The notes under the pieces are model-generated. The model was not told the origin of the DNA. It saw only the letters and a list, made by a program, of their open reading frames with translations, and ran no database searches. Source: Yponomeuta sedellus (Eukaryota; Arthropoda; Insecta; Lepidoptera; Yponomeutidae). Taken from it: a stretch of 64,000 nucleotides of DNA. The DNA lies in assembly GCA_934045075.1 (NCBI GenBank), contig OW203726.1, positions 930,001-994,000 of the forward strand, written 5' to 3'. The position numbers and the translations under genes were made by a program. Positions 11,313 to 23,344 of this stretch are shown here, one piece after another (positions within the stretch are counted from its first letter, which is position 1; each line of letters begins with the position of its first letter).

Positions 11313-11727
11313 ATATACTATTTTTAAAAACCTATTTAGAGGCTAAAAATTTCACCCATGCCGGGATTCGAACCCGCAACCTCTGGCTATCCGTACCAGC
11401 GCTCTACCAATTGAGCCAATGGGCGACTCACGACATCTACTATTTTTATATTTTTTGACGACGACATATACTATTTTTATTTTTTATGCACTAACCCGTG
11501 CTAAGGACAATTTTATTAACCTATTTAGAGGCTAAAAATGCAATTAACTTAAGCCAGATGTCGCTGCCTGTACGTAATACAGAGCATAGTGTAAAGAGGT
11601 TCGAAATTTTACTGATGCCGGTGAGTCGCCCATTAGCCCAGTTGGAAAGAGCGCTGGCACGGATAGCCAGAGGTCGCGGGTTCGAATCCCGGCATGGGTG
11701 GAATTTTTAGCCTTTAAATATGTTTTA
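11313..11727. repeat. tRNA-like fold-back SINE, double copy
   Basis: One antisense tRNA-like unit (11338-11426) and one sense unit (11625-11700), each next to the end module. Outer module and T-rich tail lie in the middle (11470-11510). An 11-bp repeat ACATCCTATTA flanks the whole block (11302-11312, 11728-11738), so it may have been inserted as one piece. Confidence 0.75.
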
Positions 11728-11739
11728 ACATCCTATTAT

Positions 11740-12630
11740 TAACATGCACAAAGGACAGCTATAATTTACCTTAATTTCAAGTACCCACAACATGAAAAAA
11801 GTATCCCACCATAAACATTCTGTAAAAACTAGCCAAGTCTCGATGGAGCTGCTCGTTTATCTCTAGAAAGTAATGAAATCTATACAAACTCGTGCCAAGT
11901 CTAAGGTTCCTTACTGCGATTTCTTTACTATTATACTTAATGATGTGTGACTTGGCCGTGATAAGAAGTCCGTCTGTGTTGGAATAAGGCTCTACTGGTT
12001 TCTACTGCCTTTCTACTACATTCTTCTGAATGTGGTAAACTACTGTAACGCGGCTGGTTGCCACTTCGCCATAAAAGATTATCGGATAAACAAAACGTAA
12101 GCGCGTTTTAAAATACAGTCAGCGCCATCTAGCGACGTATGTGGATCTCACCGCCACTCTTAGTCCAATGCATTATATTTTGACCGAAATAATAAAATAA
12201 ATAATAATTTTTTAATAGTTTGGTTGGGCTCTTGTGTTCACTCTTGTCTTGGTACTGTCACGGTCACCAGGTACTCAAGATCTTTGATTTAGTCTGGTAG
12301 TAGAGTTGGTAGTAGATCTAGAGTTAAGTCTTAGTTTTTATGTGGCCATTAAACCCTAACTCTGTACCAAATTTCAGCTCTTTGAGTTTATGGGAAGTAC
12401 TAGTTCTATTTTTCTATGATCAGAGAGAGAGTTTCGTAAATGCGAAACTTCGCAGTCGCTGCTTACCTAAAAGACCCACAAACATGAAATTTCTGATTTT
12501 AAGTACGTGAGCGTAGCTTACTGGATGGCGAAAATTTTTGTGTTCTGGTGTTGTCCAGAGGTTTTCAAATAGGGACCTGGAAATGCGGCGAAATGGTTCC
12601 AGTAAAGATGGTACGGCAGTATTTGCTTCG
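11740..12630. other. no gene seen
   Basis: Mixed low-complexity sequence without convincing ORF or repeat beyond a short GCGCCATCTAGCG motif near 12125 that is common in insect repeats. Confidence 0.3.
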
Positions 12631-12679
12631 CGCTCGACTTGGCGGGGTCACTGCCGTGTCCCCCGATAGTGAAACAGAT

Positions 12680-12860
12680 CTACATGAAGTTTACTCATAA
12701 TCAGCCGGCGTCAGTCCACTGCCTATCCCGAATACGCCACCGAGCCCGATCTTCGGCTCTCGTTTTCCATTCACTGTCCATTGCTTTGCGAGTGTCGTCT
12801 CTCCACTTAGTCACAGGGAATCCTCCGATACGTTTTCCGATTCCAGGTCTCCACTCTTGA
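12680..12860 (-). pseudogene. LINE reverse-transcriptase C-terminal tail remnant
   Basis: Minus-strand translation gives GIGKRIGGFPVTKWRDDTRK then a tail with WKTRAEDRARWR, the pattern of the C-terminal tail of RTE/Jockey-like reverse transcriptases (GRP..W.DD ... A.DR..WR). Short and broken. Confidence 0.4.
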
Positions 12861-13014
12861 ACTTGGTTTACACCACCGATTTTTTACAAATTGACCTGCT
12901 GACACTACAGATTTCTAATCCACTGAGCTTAGCCGATCAATGTAGTTCTCTGGAAAATAATATGCTTAATAAGAAAAAGTATATGCTTAAGAGACAAGGC
13001 ACTTGTCTTGTCAC

Positions 13015-13135
13015 AAGTCTTGCAAGCCTCCACCCATGCGGACTTGGCCCCCGTGGTGGAGTATGTCCTATGCCATCTTTAGGGAAGAAACCCGTGGCCC
13101 TCGGTCGAGACGTGATGATGATGATTGATAGTGAT
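13015..13135 (+). repeat. 5S-like SINE tail fragment
   Basis: GCGGACTTGGCCCCCGTGG and a tail ending in a (GAT)n run. Confidence 0.65.
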
Positions 13136-14499
13136 GATGATGCTTAGGTAAGTACTGGAACAATGTGAAATTAATAATATGAATAAAAAAAGAGAGAGAG
13201 AGATGACGTGGTGGAAGGAATATTTTAGTCCATAAGACCATGAATAGTCCGTTTGAGCTGGCCTCTGGTATGTTACCTACGTTTTCGTTGCAATTCGTCA
13301 ATAACGTTACTAAGTAGAGCTGGCGCGTGTACAGGTTGATGTATTTACGACTTCAGTTGAGGCATTGTAAGGCGCAGCTCATACTGGTGTAGAATCAAAG
13401 CATCGAATTCTGCACAAAGAAACCAATGCTGCATGAATTCACCAGTTTTCTTGAATACTGAGGCGGACATTATACTCGTAGTGGAGACCTAAAACAGGAC
13501 GACGGTCAGTGGGCAGACCGACAGCCTAGGGCCTGTTCATAGAACTACAATTTCATGGTTCACGGTACGCAGTGTACCTCCAAAAGTCATAATAAACTAC
13601 TGAATACGATCGTAACGTTCCTGCAATGTATGCCCATTCCCCAGCAGTAGGGACATACAAAGGGTTGATATCATTGTATGGTGCGTACCGTTACAAAGCT
13701 TTAAAATGCGTGGGAATCCACTTTCACATAACAATCATAAGAATAAATGCGGAGTTTCTTTGTTAGTTATTTCTCCACATAATCTATTAATTGTAAAACT
13801 AACAGCTTTGATGTTCATTGAGCAAACATTTTGTTTTTATAGTGAATTAAATTCTTTTGACTTTGACTTTGAATAGCGTAACTGGTACGACTGGCCTGTC
13901 TTATGAATCGTGCGATACATCGCAAGTCAATGATTTGATTGTAAATCATTTTACGGAAGGTATTACTCTTACATCATGGCGTTCAAAAAAGTTTGTTGAT
14001 AACTTTACCTATAATTTTGCAAATTGATGGCCAGTAGTAGGTATCGAAAGAAAATCCAACGTTAACATAGTTTTATGTTCCTAAGATATGGTACGTAACT
14101 TTTTATGACATTTCTTTTTGTAGTAATTATCAATGCCATCATAAATTTGCTGTAGGCTATTTATGACAGGATATTTTATCAAAGGATGGTAAATTAATGA
14201 CGTAATTTTATCGCGTCGTCATGATTGATTCGACAACGCGATAAAACCTTGCACCATTTCACTCTAACTCGCTACACTAAGCAAAAGATAGCGCGCTATC
14301 ATATCACCCGCTATCAAGCTCGATAAAACGGCTATATAATCGACAGCACATCATCCTTAACATCCATGCTCTCTTCTTCATCGCGTTACGGGTGACTACA
14401 CAACCAAAATCAAATCAAATAGAAAATCGTTTGATGTAAGAAAATTTTCGCAAATTTATACATAAGTTTAATACACAATCCGGTAAGCTGAAAACAGGC

Positions 14500-14560
14500 G
14501 CTCATTAAGGGTGGGCTCTGTCCAGCAGTGGACTAATATATAGCATGAAGAGGAAGAAGA
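14500..14560 (+). repeat. short dispersed repeat (CCAGCAGTGGACTAATATA)
   Basis: CATTAAGGGTGGGCTCTGTCC then CAGTGGACTAATATA recurs inverted at 27320-27390 and 35895-35950. It is probably a LINE or SINE 3' end. Confidence 0.45.
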
Positions 14561-14663
14561 TGTGCAAATTGTTGTTTTTTCTGTTAATAAGTAGTATAAA
14601 CTAACATGGCTTGTAAATGTTTAATGCTGCTGTCGCAGGGACTTTGTCTATTTCCATAGATCT

Positions 14664-14790
14664 ACAGCGCTTGTGGCCTAGTGAAACCGAGTGATTCGAA
14701 TCAATCACGGTATTGGATCAGTGACAATCCCGTGACTACCGCAAATGGCATTTTTTCCGAGCGCTTCTGTGCTTCGCCACGTCCTTTAAG
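14664..14790 (+). repeat. 5S-like SINE, diverged head
   Basis: CAGCGCTTGTGGCCTAGTGA, ACCGAGTGATTCG and the TGACTACCGC..ATGGCATTTTTTCCGAGCGC block match the 5' part of full copies, but the internal 5S box C is degraded. Confidence 0.55.
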
Positions 14791-14935
14791 CTGTTGGCAG
14801 TTCGGCAGTTGGCAGCTGTTGGTAGATGGCAGAAAGTGAGGCGATCGAGGAGCGCAGGAAAAATTTTGATCGCTAGTTTCTTCACTTTGACGGGGTACCT
14901 AATTTCAATTCCACTTTGAAACCAAAGCAGAATCA

Positions 14936-15346
14936 ACGCTGAATGGTATAAAATGCCTGGCATGGCACAAAATGCCTGCCAGAAGTTTTTTTCTGAATTG
15001 AACAACAAGCGACCGAACACCGGGCTTCGTGGGGTCCTTCTTCACCATGACAACGCGCCCGCGCACTCTGCGATCAAAACGAGGGACTTCCGGGACTCCA
15101 CACCGGTCAGAGTCTCGGGACACCGTCCTTACAGTCCTGATTTGGCTGCGTGTGACTTCTTTTTATTCCCTAAAATAAAAAATCTGCTCAAAATGATACA
15201 GTTTTCATGGCCGGAAGATGCGCTAGCAGCGTCTGAGAAGGCCGTGGGAGAGGTGTCTGCGGAGGACTGGAAAAAATGTTTTGAAAATTGGTTCAGACGC
15301 ATGAAACATTGTGTAGAGGTTGGTGGAGAGTTCTTTGAAAAGATTT
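14936..15346 (+). pseudogene. mariner transposase, C-terminal fragment
   Basis: Frame ends with TAA at 15346-15348. It shows the end of a Tc1/mariner DDE domain: NTGLRGVLLHHDNAPAH (second catalytic D), then YSPDLAACDFFLFP (third D), then the mariner tail WKKCFENWFRRMKHC and GGEFFEKI. Exactly 34 residues separate the two catalytic aspartates, the D34D spacing of mariner. The frame continues upstream only to about INAEWY before a stop, so the N-terminal helix-turn-helix and first catalytic D are missing. No terminal repeats were recognised. It is a dead fragment. Confidence 0.85.
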
Positions 15347-15399
15347 AATAAAAATATTTTTTTCATAGAAGCAAAACTTTCTGAGTGTCCTACGTACGT

Positions 15400-15620
15400 T
15401 GATAGACCTGAGATTTACGCACTTAGCCGCATCCTTGGGCCATTGTACGTAGCAAGCGCTGAGGTACTTCAACACTCGCCACGATATTTTCCTTTACAAT
15501 TAACGAGTGGTTTCCTACGATAGGTTCACAAATAAACATTACTTAGAAAACAAATTCAAGCCCACGACCTTCCGTATAAGAAGCCGGCGTAGTCCGCTCT
15601 GCTACCACCGCTTTGACATT
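15400..15620 (-). repeat. tRNA-derived SINE, 'GCGGTGGTAGC' family
   Basis: Reads GTACGTAGCAAGCGCTGAGG, TTTACAATTAACGAGTGGT, and ends with antisense tRNA-like CTGCTACCACCGCT; inverted relative to 2940-3150. Confidence 0.65.
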
Positions 15621-15689
15621 TGAACTGTATGTATAAAAGTAGTTTTATGAAGCGAGCCTGCGTACACTTTCTTTTGAATATCACATCAC

Positions 15690-15885
15690 ACAAATATTAT
15701 AAAGGCGAAAGTTTAAGTTGTGTGTGTGTATGTCTGTTACTTCTTCACGTCTAAAAGGCTGGAGCGATCTTTATAAAATTTCGTATAGAATTAGCTGACA
15801 CCCTGAATTAACATAGGATACGTATTACTGCGGGAAAATAACTTATTCCCATGGGAAAATCTTTAACCCGCGGGTAATGCCGCAG
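15690..15885 (+). repeat. dispersed repeat (ATTATAAAGGCGAAAG)
   Basis: Starts ATATTATAAAGGCGAAAG and contains GTGTGTATGTCTGTTACT and a CACGTCTAAAAGGCTGGAGC block, a sequence type recurring in lepidopteran genomes. Class not determined. Confidence 0.4.
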
Positions 15886-16259
15886 TACACAGCCATTAAG
15901 ATATAATTATGTGCATGTGAAATGTGCTGGACATACGGTTAAATTTACTATAAATAAATAAATTGACCCTTCGATTCTGCACCAGTACGACCTGTCCCTT
16001 TAGCTGCTGTTTCTCTCCGCTAGCTTTAATGTTGATTTTATTTTACTTTGTAGTAGGTACTTCCGCTTGGCGAGGCGAAATGCATCTGTTTGTTATGCAA
16101 ACGTGAAGGTATTTCTATCGACCTAAATATTGGTACAGCTTTTTTTATGCAGCCTATAAGCGCCCCACGTCTTAGGGGTATTTTTAAGTTTAAAGGAAAA
16201 CATTAAAGTATAAGACCTACCTAAACACTAATACTTAAAAATAATCAAAAAATTACAAA

Positions 16260-16420
16260 GTCTGTCTTCGTCGACGCCTCTCGACTTGGCTGCCGGCGCC
16301 GTTCGGGATGGGTGCACTGGAAGGTTTGGGGATCCCTAGACTTCCCCGTCTAACCCAATAGCTCGTTCCCCAGAAAGCTACCTACCTCCAGTGCACTTTC
16401 ACGGCACCACGTTTTTACCA
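16260..16420. repeat. unassigned GC-richer element with 10-bp inverted ends
   Basis: GTGCACTGGA near 16311 and TCCAGTGCAC near 16387 are inverted. The segment between is richer in GC than its surroundings. No coding potential recognised. Confidence 0.3.
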
Positions 16421-16794
16421 AATGGGAATAATTTGTGCGACCCGTCGCCCGACAACAAAAACACTGGGATCCGTCCCTGAACTTATTTCGCACGAAGATA
16501 TAAGCCCGGTGTTCTAATTGCTATACAATTTTGGGAAATCACACGTTTAACAAGCAAGAATCAAGAGGGCAATATTTCAGCTCATCTGACAGATGACAAG
16601 TAGTTCCGCCCGTCATGGGTGCGTTCAAAAATCAAACTTCTATTCTAAACAATGAACAATGCATAAGATGGTAGACTGTTGATGATTTGATGAAAATCGT
16701 TGATAGAGGATTAACAAAATTATTGCCTCAGAACCTAGTGGCGTGGGTTCGACTCCAGTGAGATGTGAGATTTTCTAGGTGTATAGGATACATA

Positions 16795-17107
16795 CAAAAC
16801 CTCACGCCTGTATCCCAGAGGGGTAGGCAGAGACCAGGGACTACCACTTGCCACGATCCTGACAGATCACCTTCGCTTCAACAACGTTCATAAGTCGTTG
16901 CATGCACACACGCCGCCGGTTTCGTGTAGTTTTTATCTTTCCCTTTGCTAATACATCCCCTATTTGGTCGATGTATGACCCCCTGGGACGTCCTGTACCG
17001 GCCCTTCCACTCACATTCGTAATATATATTTGTTTCGTCAATCTTTCTTCCTTCATTCTTTCCACATGTCCAAACCAATGCAACATTCTTTTCTCAATTC
17101 TAGTCAC
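16795..17107 (-). pseudogene. RTE-like LINE ORF2 C-terminal tail
   Basis: Minus-strand ORF reading RMLHWFGHVERMKEERLTKQ, then GRAGTGRPRGSYIDQIGDVL and QRLMNVVEAKVICQDRGKWQ, the C-terminal tail shared by endonuclease-reverse transcriptase LINEs of insects. Copies: 50045-50385 (minus) and 54705-54845 (plus). It lies 60 bp downstream of the carboxylesterase stop codon, so it probably contributes to that gene's 3' UTR or flank. Confidence 0.75.
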
Positions 17108-17164
17108 AAGGTTAGTGTAAAGGATAATCTTATAGAATTGATTGAATAATAGTTTTTATTCCAT

Positions 17165-20100
17165 TCAATAGCCCCACGTATTTTTTCTGTGCTTCGTGTA
17201 AATGCTTTTCCACAAATTGTATGCTTCTTTGTTGGGCACTAGTCCCATTGATAGTTGCCTGTCAATATATAGCACTTTCAACTCCTCTTTGGTACTTGGA
17301 ATCCATTTGATTGGCAGTTCTTTTGATAAAACCGGAGTCGGGTCTCTGAAACCAATAAATTAATAAACTACTGATATACAAAACAAACATTCACGTCGCA
17401 TTGAAGACCTCTTCTTTTTTCAAAATAAAAAAGAGCTATTTTAGTGACATCAGCGCCATCTGGTAGTAAGTAATCAAAAATATCACAATCCAGCAATAAC
17501 GAAGGGAAGTTCTAGCAAAATAAAATTAAGTTCTCTAGAGAAGCTGTTGTTGAATCTTTGTTCCATATCGACTATGGAACTTAAGCCGAAGGGAAGTTCT
17601 AGCAAAATAAAATTAAGTTCTCTAGAGAAGCTGTTGTTGAATCTTTGTTCCATATCGACTATGGAACTTAAGCCAATATTATGGGTCAATTGTGATTAAG
17701 ATTTTAAATTTGACCGTCAAGATCTGATCATTATTAAGGGAGTACGTAGGTACAGTCGCGTGTACAGTACTACACATCATAAAAGTCCCTTCGGGAATCT
17801 ACGTTCGCGCAGACAAGGAAGAAGTGTGACGAAAGTACCTGAAGCTATAAGTACATTCAAAATTATCTTTAACCGATACGGTTAAGGTGCTGAATTGATT
17901 GCCGCAGTAGCGCTACCTATTTCATTCACGCTAATATTGCCAACCTAATAGTCACCTGCATCGATGACGTTGAATCAACCAATAGCAACAAAGGCGCGCG
18001 GCTTGCCATAAAATGAAACTATCTGATTGGTCGATCAACTTGCCGCACATCCAAAATTTGGTCATCTGCGCAGGTACATCCGCGAGACTTATTTCTTGTG
18101 TAGCACTGTACTAACATGTTAAAACCTTAGAACCTTGTCGCATTAACCTCTTCTTGCCAGATATATGTGAAATTGTCGATTTTTACTTTAACAAGGTACT
18201 GAAGTGCGTACATGTTAGTGCTTGTGACTGTAAATATACATATGAACCAAACTCATCACCCTCCATTTAAGCTCCACCGTATTCAAGATAATAAAAAGAC
18301 GACATGAGTAGGTACCACTAATATCTGGAGATAGATAATTACCCGTATTTAGCAAAGTCTGTCCATAATTTGGTCATCCAATCTACAATTTGTTTGTCTT
18401 CTGTAGACAGTCGGAAAGGCCAGTATCTGGCTTGAAATAAATAGAACAGCTCATCACCGTGACAAGCACCTTCCGTTTTTCTGTTGCCACTTATCAACTT
18501 CACTACATTCCTACTGCCGCCGTACTTGAAAATGTAGTTGTATACTTGTACTTTCGGGTTTTGTACAAGAACCTCGGCCTCTAAAAGTTCCGGTATTTCA
18601 AAGTATAGATGCGTGTATATTTCTGAGATATTGTCAATCTTATTTATACTTATTGGGTCATTTCCGAAGTAGAACTTGTTTAGTTCTTCAGATACCTGCT
18701 GCGTTTCTTCTTCACTAGAGAATTCTAGATCTGCCGCAAACATATATCCAGCATTTCTACTCCAAAGGGTTTCATTGGTTTCCTCACCCACGAGGAACAA
18801 GCCTTCTTTATCATTGGACCCGTATATAACTGAAATATTTTTACGACTAGCCGCCGTCATAAGTTTATAAGGCACATCCGTTACCACTGCTTCAATTCCT
18901 GGGAACGGCTTTTCGACACACGGCAAATGAATCAGTTGCGTTTCAAAGAACTTTTCCCAGGGCTTTTTTGTCTTAGTTGTCACTAGCTGTTTCAGAGGCA
19001 CTTTGGAGAAAAACTCGTGTAGCTCATAAGGATCTTCTGTTCCATCATAACCCATGTTTTTGGCTAATAGATGGGCAGTCCAGACAGGGTTTCTGTTTAT
19101 TGCCCAGTTAGAAGTGGACGAGCCGCTTTGGACAATAGCTCTGCTGAATAAACCATCTGTGGTGTTACTGGCTATCATAAAGCTAGTAGATGTACCACCA
19201 GCGCTCTCACCAAATATAGTTATATTCTCACCGTCTCCGCCGAAGGAATCTATGTTCTTCTTCACCCATCTTAGTGCTGCAACTTGATCTTTTAAGCCAG
19301 CGTTTCCTGGAACCTCTTTGATGCCTAGACATAAAAAGCCGAGAGGTCCGAGTCTGTAGTTGAAAGTGACTAGTATAACATCATATTTGACGATGAATTC
19401 CGGACCGTAGATAAGTTTTCCTCCACTCCCGACTAAGAATGCTCCTCCATGGATAAAAACCATTACGGGTATTGGTTTTTGGGCATTGACTGGGACGTAG
19501 ACGTTTACTTTTAAACAGTCTTCGACGCCGGAGGTTCCAATGTAAGAGCGTTGTGTGCAGCTGTAGTGTTCGTCCACTGCGTTGTACACGCCGTCCCATT
19601 TTGGAGGTGGAAGTGGGGCCTGAAATAAAACTTCCATAAGATTTTTTTTAGTCTTAGTCTCATATTCGAGCAAGAACGGCGTAGATTTAATATACTACAC
19701 AAAAAACGTGGAATGTTTGAGTTAAAATAGGTTAAAATGTTAGCATGCAAAATTTTAACCTATGATATCCATGCAAGCATGTATGTGTGCTTGCATGTTA
19801 GGTAGTCTTTTGACAGATTACACAGCTTTCTGATGGTAAAAAGTACAGATATGCAATCTATTAAGTTAAGCTATAAGCCACGTTGGTAGGAAGTAAATGT
19901 TAACTAAGCGTTTGACTGTAAATTTCTTTCAATGTTTCACTGTACCTACTCAACATACGTATAGTCTATTAACCCTTACTTGTACAATATAGTAAACAAG
20001 ATTCTAACCTCAAAATTTGCAAATGATTGACGAACAGAAATGTAAAAAAGATAAATTTAAACGTAACATCATAACGGACACAATACATTGTTAAAATTCC

Positions 20101-22160
20101 TTCTTGAATTCGACAGCACATTTATGTGCACGCATTTCACTTACATTACGGGTGAATTTACGTTTTATAATACGGAAATGCGAAGGTTGACCTACTTGAC
20201 AAAAATTGTTATACAATCCGGCCTCGGTGGCGCAGCGGTTTGGCACGCGCACTGTAAAACCGAAGGTCTCGGGGTTCGATCCCCGGCCGGGTCAAACTAG
20301 GAAACGAACTTTTCTAGTTTGTCTCGGGTCTTGGATGTTATCTATGTATTTATTGTATTAAATCTATCGTCGGGTTAGCATCTGTAACACAAGTCATTTA
20401 GTTCTACTTAGTTTAGGGCTAACGAGATCTGAGTAATATGACCATGAATATTTAAAAAAAAATATCATACGGTACACAATGAAACAATAGAAAAGTAAAT
20501 ACAAACAGGCTTTTACTTAATACCTATGGTTAAGTTGTATTGAGCCCCTAAAATGGTCCCAGCATGTGTATTTATCAAATAAATTATAAATCAAATATAA
20601 ATCTCTCTATGTATTTATATTATATTCTTTTTGTTGCACTAACCCGTGCTGATAAAAAAATTTAAAAACCTATTTAGAGGCTAAAAATCTAGTTAGTTAC
20701 CTGGTACGGTTACCCAGAGGTCACGGGTTCGAGTCCCGGCATGGGCGGAAGTTTTAGCCTCTAAATATGTATTTATATTTCGGTAGGCACATGTTATCAT
20801 ACTATAAAAGAGTTTATGGAGGAAGGTTATAGACGTTAATACAAACTTTATAATTTTTAGGTTTATTTTCTAGTTAGGTACGTAACAAATGACATTGTTA
20901 ACTTTTTATATACATGTATGTATAATGTATATAATTATATATTTTATAAAAAATAAAAAGAAACTAATGTTTTTCGTTCAAAACTTTTAAGATTTAAGAT
21001 TTTTAAGTTAATATTATTTTTCAGTTTCTCGTTGTAAAATTGCAGTGCCCTTGTAGGGTTCATGTTATCGATCTACCGTATTATTTAACAACTATTGTAC
21101 CACATGAAACTGATTGATTGATTAACCGACCGACCGACCGATTGATTGATTGATTGATTAATCTAGTAATAATTTCATTTTAACTATTTTCAGTGGTGCG
21201 CCTCGTATATCTTGATTTTAATTAACATAACATAACATTTACATACAAGCACATACATTGCTTCTGGCCCCACACTAGGATACCCTGTGTCGTGGGAACC
21301 AGAAACAACGACATCACAAACATGTAAACATCCAAGACCTGGTGTTCTTTTTTTTGTTTCCAGCGGGGATTCGAACCCGGGACCTCTTGCATGGTAGGCA
21401 GACGCGCTACCGCTATGCCACAGAGGTCGTCACAAACAACAATGCAATAAAACTTGCTAATACGTTTTGATGATACACACGATGTTTGATCGTGCTTACC
21501 CCCAGTTTCTCGTACACTAAAAATCTATTAATCTACTATTAAAAGGCTGTCAAATGTTTTTTTTGTATGTACTTTGGCCAACAACCGTAGTTTAGTATTA
21601 GAAATATAGTTAGCTCCTTGAGGAACCGCCTGAAACAACTTACCCCCGGTTTCTGGTACACTAACAAGCCGTTAATCTACTGTTAACAGCTGTCAATTGA
21701 CAAAATTTGAATAAGTGAAAGGAAAAAAAAATCACAGCTGTTTAAATTAACTCTGTACGTAATACAGAGAGTATTGTAAAGAGGTTCGAAATGTCACTGC
21801 TGCCGGTGAGTCACCCATTAGCTCAGTTGGAAAAGAGCGCTGGCACGGATAGCCAGAGGTAGCGGGTTCAAATCCGGCATGGGTAGAATTTTTAGCCTCT
21901 AAATGGGTTTTATAATAAAAGGTAAATACAGGTTGTTAGTGTACGAGAAACTGGGGGTTAGTCAATGCACTCATCCTCACCTGAAACCTTGTCTCACTAC
22001 TGGTCGTCGCGTACGGTATGCCCAAGTACTCGTAAAAAGTTCCATCGTCGCTGATCTTCCCTCTTAAAACACCTTGTTCTATTGTCACTTCTGGGGCCGG
22101 TTGATCCACAATATTTATCACTATTAAAGTAAATAACACAAGATATTTAACGCACCTCAT
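17165..22160 (-). CDS. secreted carboxylesterase (type-B, alpha/beta hydrolase), 3 coding exons
   Basis: Three minus-strand exons join into a 545-residue protein, the normal size for insect carboxylesterases. Exon 1 21981-22160 ends TTTCAG before a GTGAGG donor. Exon 2 18343-19619 follows a TTTATTTCAG acceptor and ends before GTAATT. Exon 3 17165-17345 follows TTTCAG and ends at TGA. Phases agree at both junctions. Residues 1-20 (MRCVKYLVLFTLIVINIV) form a signal peptide, so the enzyme is likely secreted. Oxyanion loop HGG is at 117-119. The catalytic triad is complete: Ser199 in GESAGG, Glu332 in DKEG, His447 in CHGDE. EDCLKVNVYVP (93-103) is the second family signature. It hydrolyses carboxylic esters; substrate (pheromone, hormone, xenobiotic) cannot be told. 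No KDEL-type retention end. Intron 1 carries at least four SINE copies. Start is the first ATG before the signal peptide. Confidence 0.92.
17501..17674. repeat. 87-bp perfect tandem duplication in esterase intron 2
   Basis: Units 17501-17587 and 17588-17674 appear identical. Each contains two palindromes (TTCTCTAGAGAA and GTTCCATA-TCGAC-TATGGAAC). 87 is divisible by 3, so a spurious ORF passes through both. Confidence 0.9.
20215..20455 (+). repeat. tRNA-derived SINE, 'GGCCTCGGTGGCGCAG' family (esterase intron 1)
   Basis: tRNA-like head GCCTCGGTGGCGCAGCGG with B box GGGGTTCGATCCCC, body TTTCTAGTTTGTCTCGGGTC, tail ending near ACCATGAATATTT. Other copies: 39125-39358 (minus) and 47108-47345 (plus). 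Confidence 0.8.
20621..20765. repeat. tRNA-like fold-back SINE (esterase intron 1)
   Basis: Left end carries T-rich tail, outer module and end module; right end only the inverted end module. Perfect 14-bp repeat TATGTATTTATATT at 20607-20620 and 20766-20779. Holds only the 3' half of the tRNA-like part (B box GGGTTCGAGTCCC). Confidence 0.8.
21225..21430 (-). repeat. tRNA-derived SINE, 'GCCCCACACTAGG' family (esterase intron 1)
   Basis: Full copy: ACATTTACATACAAGCACAT start, CTTCTGGCCCCACACTAGG, and an antisense tRNA-like head CGAACCCGGGACCTC ... CTACCGCTATGCCACAGAGG. Confidence 0.8.
21760..21912 (+). repeat. tRNA-like SINE, single copy (esterase intron 1)
   Basis: Leader (CTGTACGTAATACAGAGAG), tRNA-like part with CCATTAGCTCAGTTGG and GATAGCCAGAGG, end module TTTTTAGCCTCTAAATGGGT. 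Not folded back. Confidence 0.75.
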
Positions 22161-22950
22161 GGTCTATTTTATGACATAATCTTTGGTCAAATTCTACGGG
22201 TTTTTTTACCAAACGTAATTTCTTCTAACACAGCAGTTCTACTCTATAATACTGTAACTGTATTTAAAATAATACTTTTTTAGTGAGAAATTATGTTTTT
22301 TACTACAACCGGTGGACTTTGCTTGTCAACCAAGGTGTCTATGTAATTCACAGTATCTGATATTGCGATAAACATAGCGTTTCTTCACTGACCTTTGATA
22401 ATGCAATTCACACTCACTGTCACTTATCAAATTTTATTAATGTACAAAATTAACTATCATATTACGTGAAAAGGAAAATACACAACACTTTAAGAAACAC
22501 AACACAACCAAACTTAACCTCACTTTGTCAGCTGATACGACTACGCTGCCGGTTTAAGATGTAACGTTAGAAGTGACACAGGCACGGCGTGTCAGTACTT
22601 TTTAATCTCGTCGCGTAACCGGTCGATACGGGCATGCGTCGGCAAGTTGACCTTCGACTGACGTAAATAGCGTAAGTGGCCTAACTACACGAACGTGTTA
22701 TCTTTAACTCTATTATGACTCTTATGAAGTAGGAAGTAAGTGACCTTTTCGTTTGGAAACGCTTTTGTTAGAGGTAATCAGACAAAGTATACTTTTCGAT
22801 ATAAATAAATTTTAGATATGTATACTACGTAGAGGAGTGAAAAAGCACGATAAAAAATCCCACTATCAGCTAGCGCCATCTTGCTTTATTGTACCGCGTA
22901 GAGCGAGATGCCGCTACTCGATAGTGGCATAAAACTTATATTTAAGCCCT
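22161..22950. other. esterase 5' flank
   Basis: Region upstream of the carboxylesterase ATG, expected to hold its 5' UTR and promoter. I see no unambiguous TATA or initiator element and no repeat. Confidence 0.35.
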
Positions 22951-23032
22951 GCAGTCCTATGGAAAAAAATATTTTGTTGAAACTTTGTGTGTGACATTTT
23001 TTCTAAGGTTAACACAAGCACTAGACACAATT

Positions 23033-23131
23033 AAAACTGTTTTTTTCCGAGACAACGGCACCTGAAAAAGTGCCGAAACGTTGGAAAATTGTAAAAATTG
23101 AATAAACGAGCATAAATCCGTATAAAAACAG
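23033..23131 (+). repeat. repeat with CCTGAAAAAGTGCCGAAACG motif, copy 1
   Basis: CCGAGACAACGGCACCTGAA then AAAGTGCCGAAACGTTGG and a TAAACGAG tail. An inverted second copy lies at 23842-23940, with copy-to-copy agreement over most of 90 bp; a further GCCGAAACGTCGGGAAATAA piece is at 33868-33887. Confidence 0.6.
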
Positions 23132-23344
23132 TTTTCATTGTGACATTTTTGTTAGAAGTACGTTTATTTTTTTATGTAGCCTATAAAGGTGCCATTGAAG
23201 GGCACAGGCCTTCTCTCAGAGAGAGAGTATGGACTTAATTACCACGCGTGCCCACAATGGATTGGCAATTTCAAGCACGGAGTATTTAAATACCTCAGAC
23301 ACTCAGGTTTCCTCACGATGTTTTCTATCACGTAAGCGAGTTAT

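Noticed and set aside
14736..15123. Minus-strand ORFs over the mariner fragment
   Set aside because: The plus strand carries the D34D motifs; the minus ORFs are shadows.
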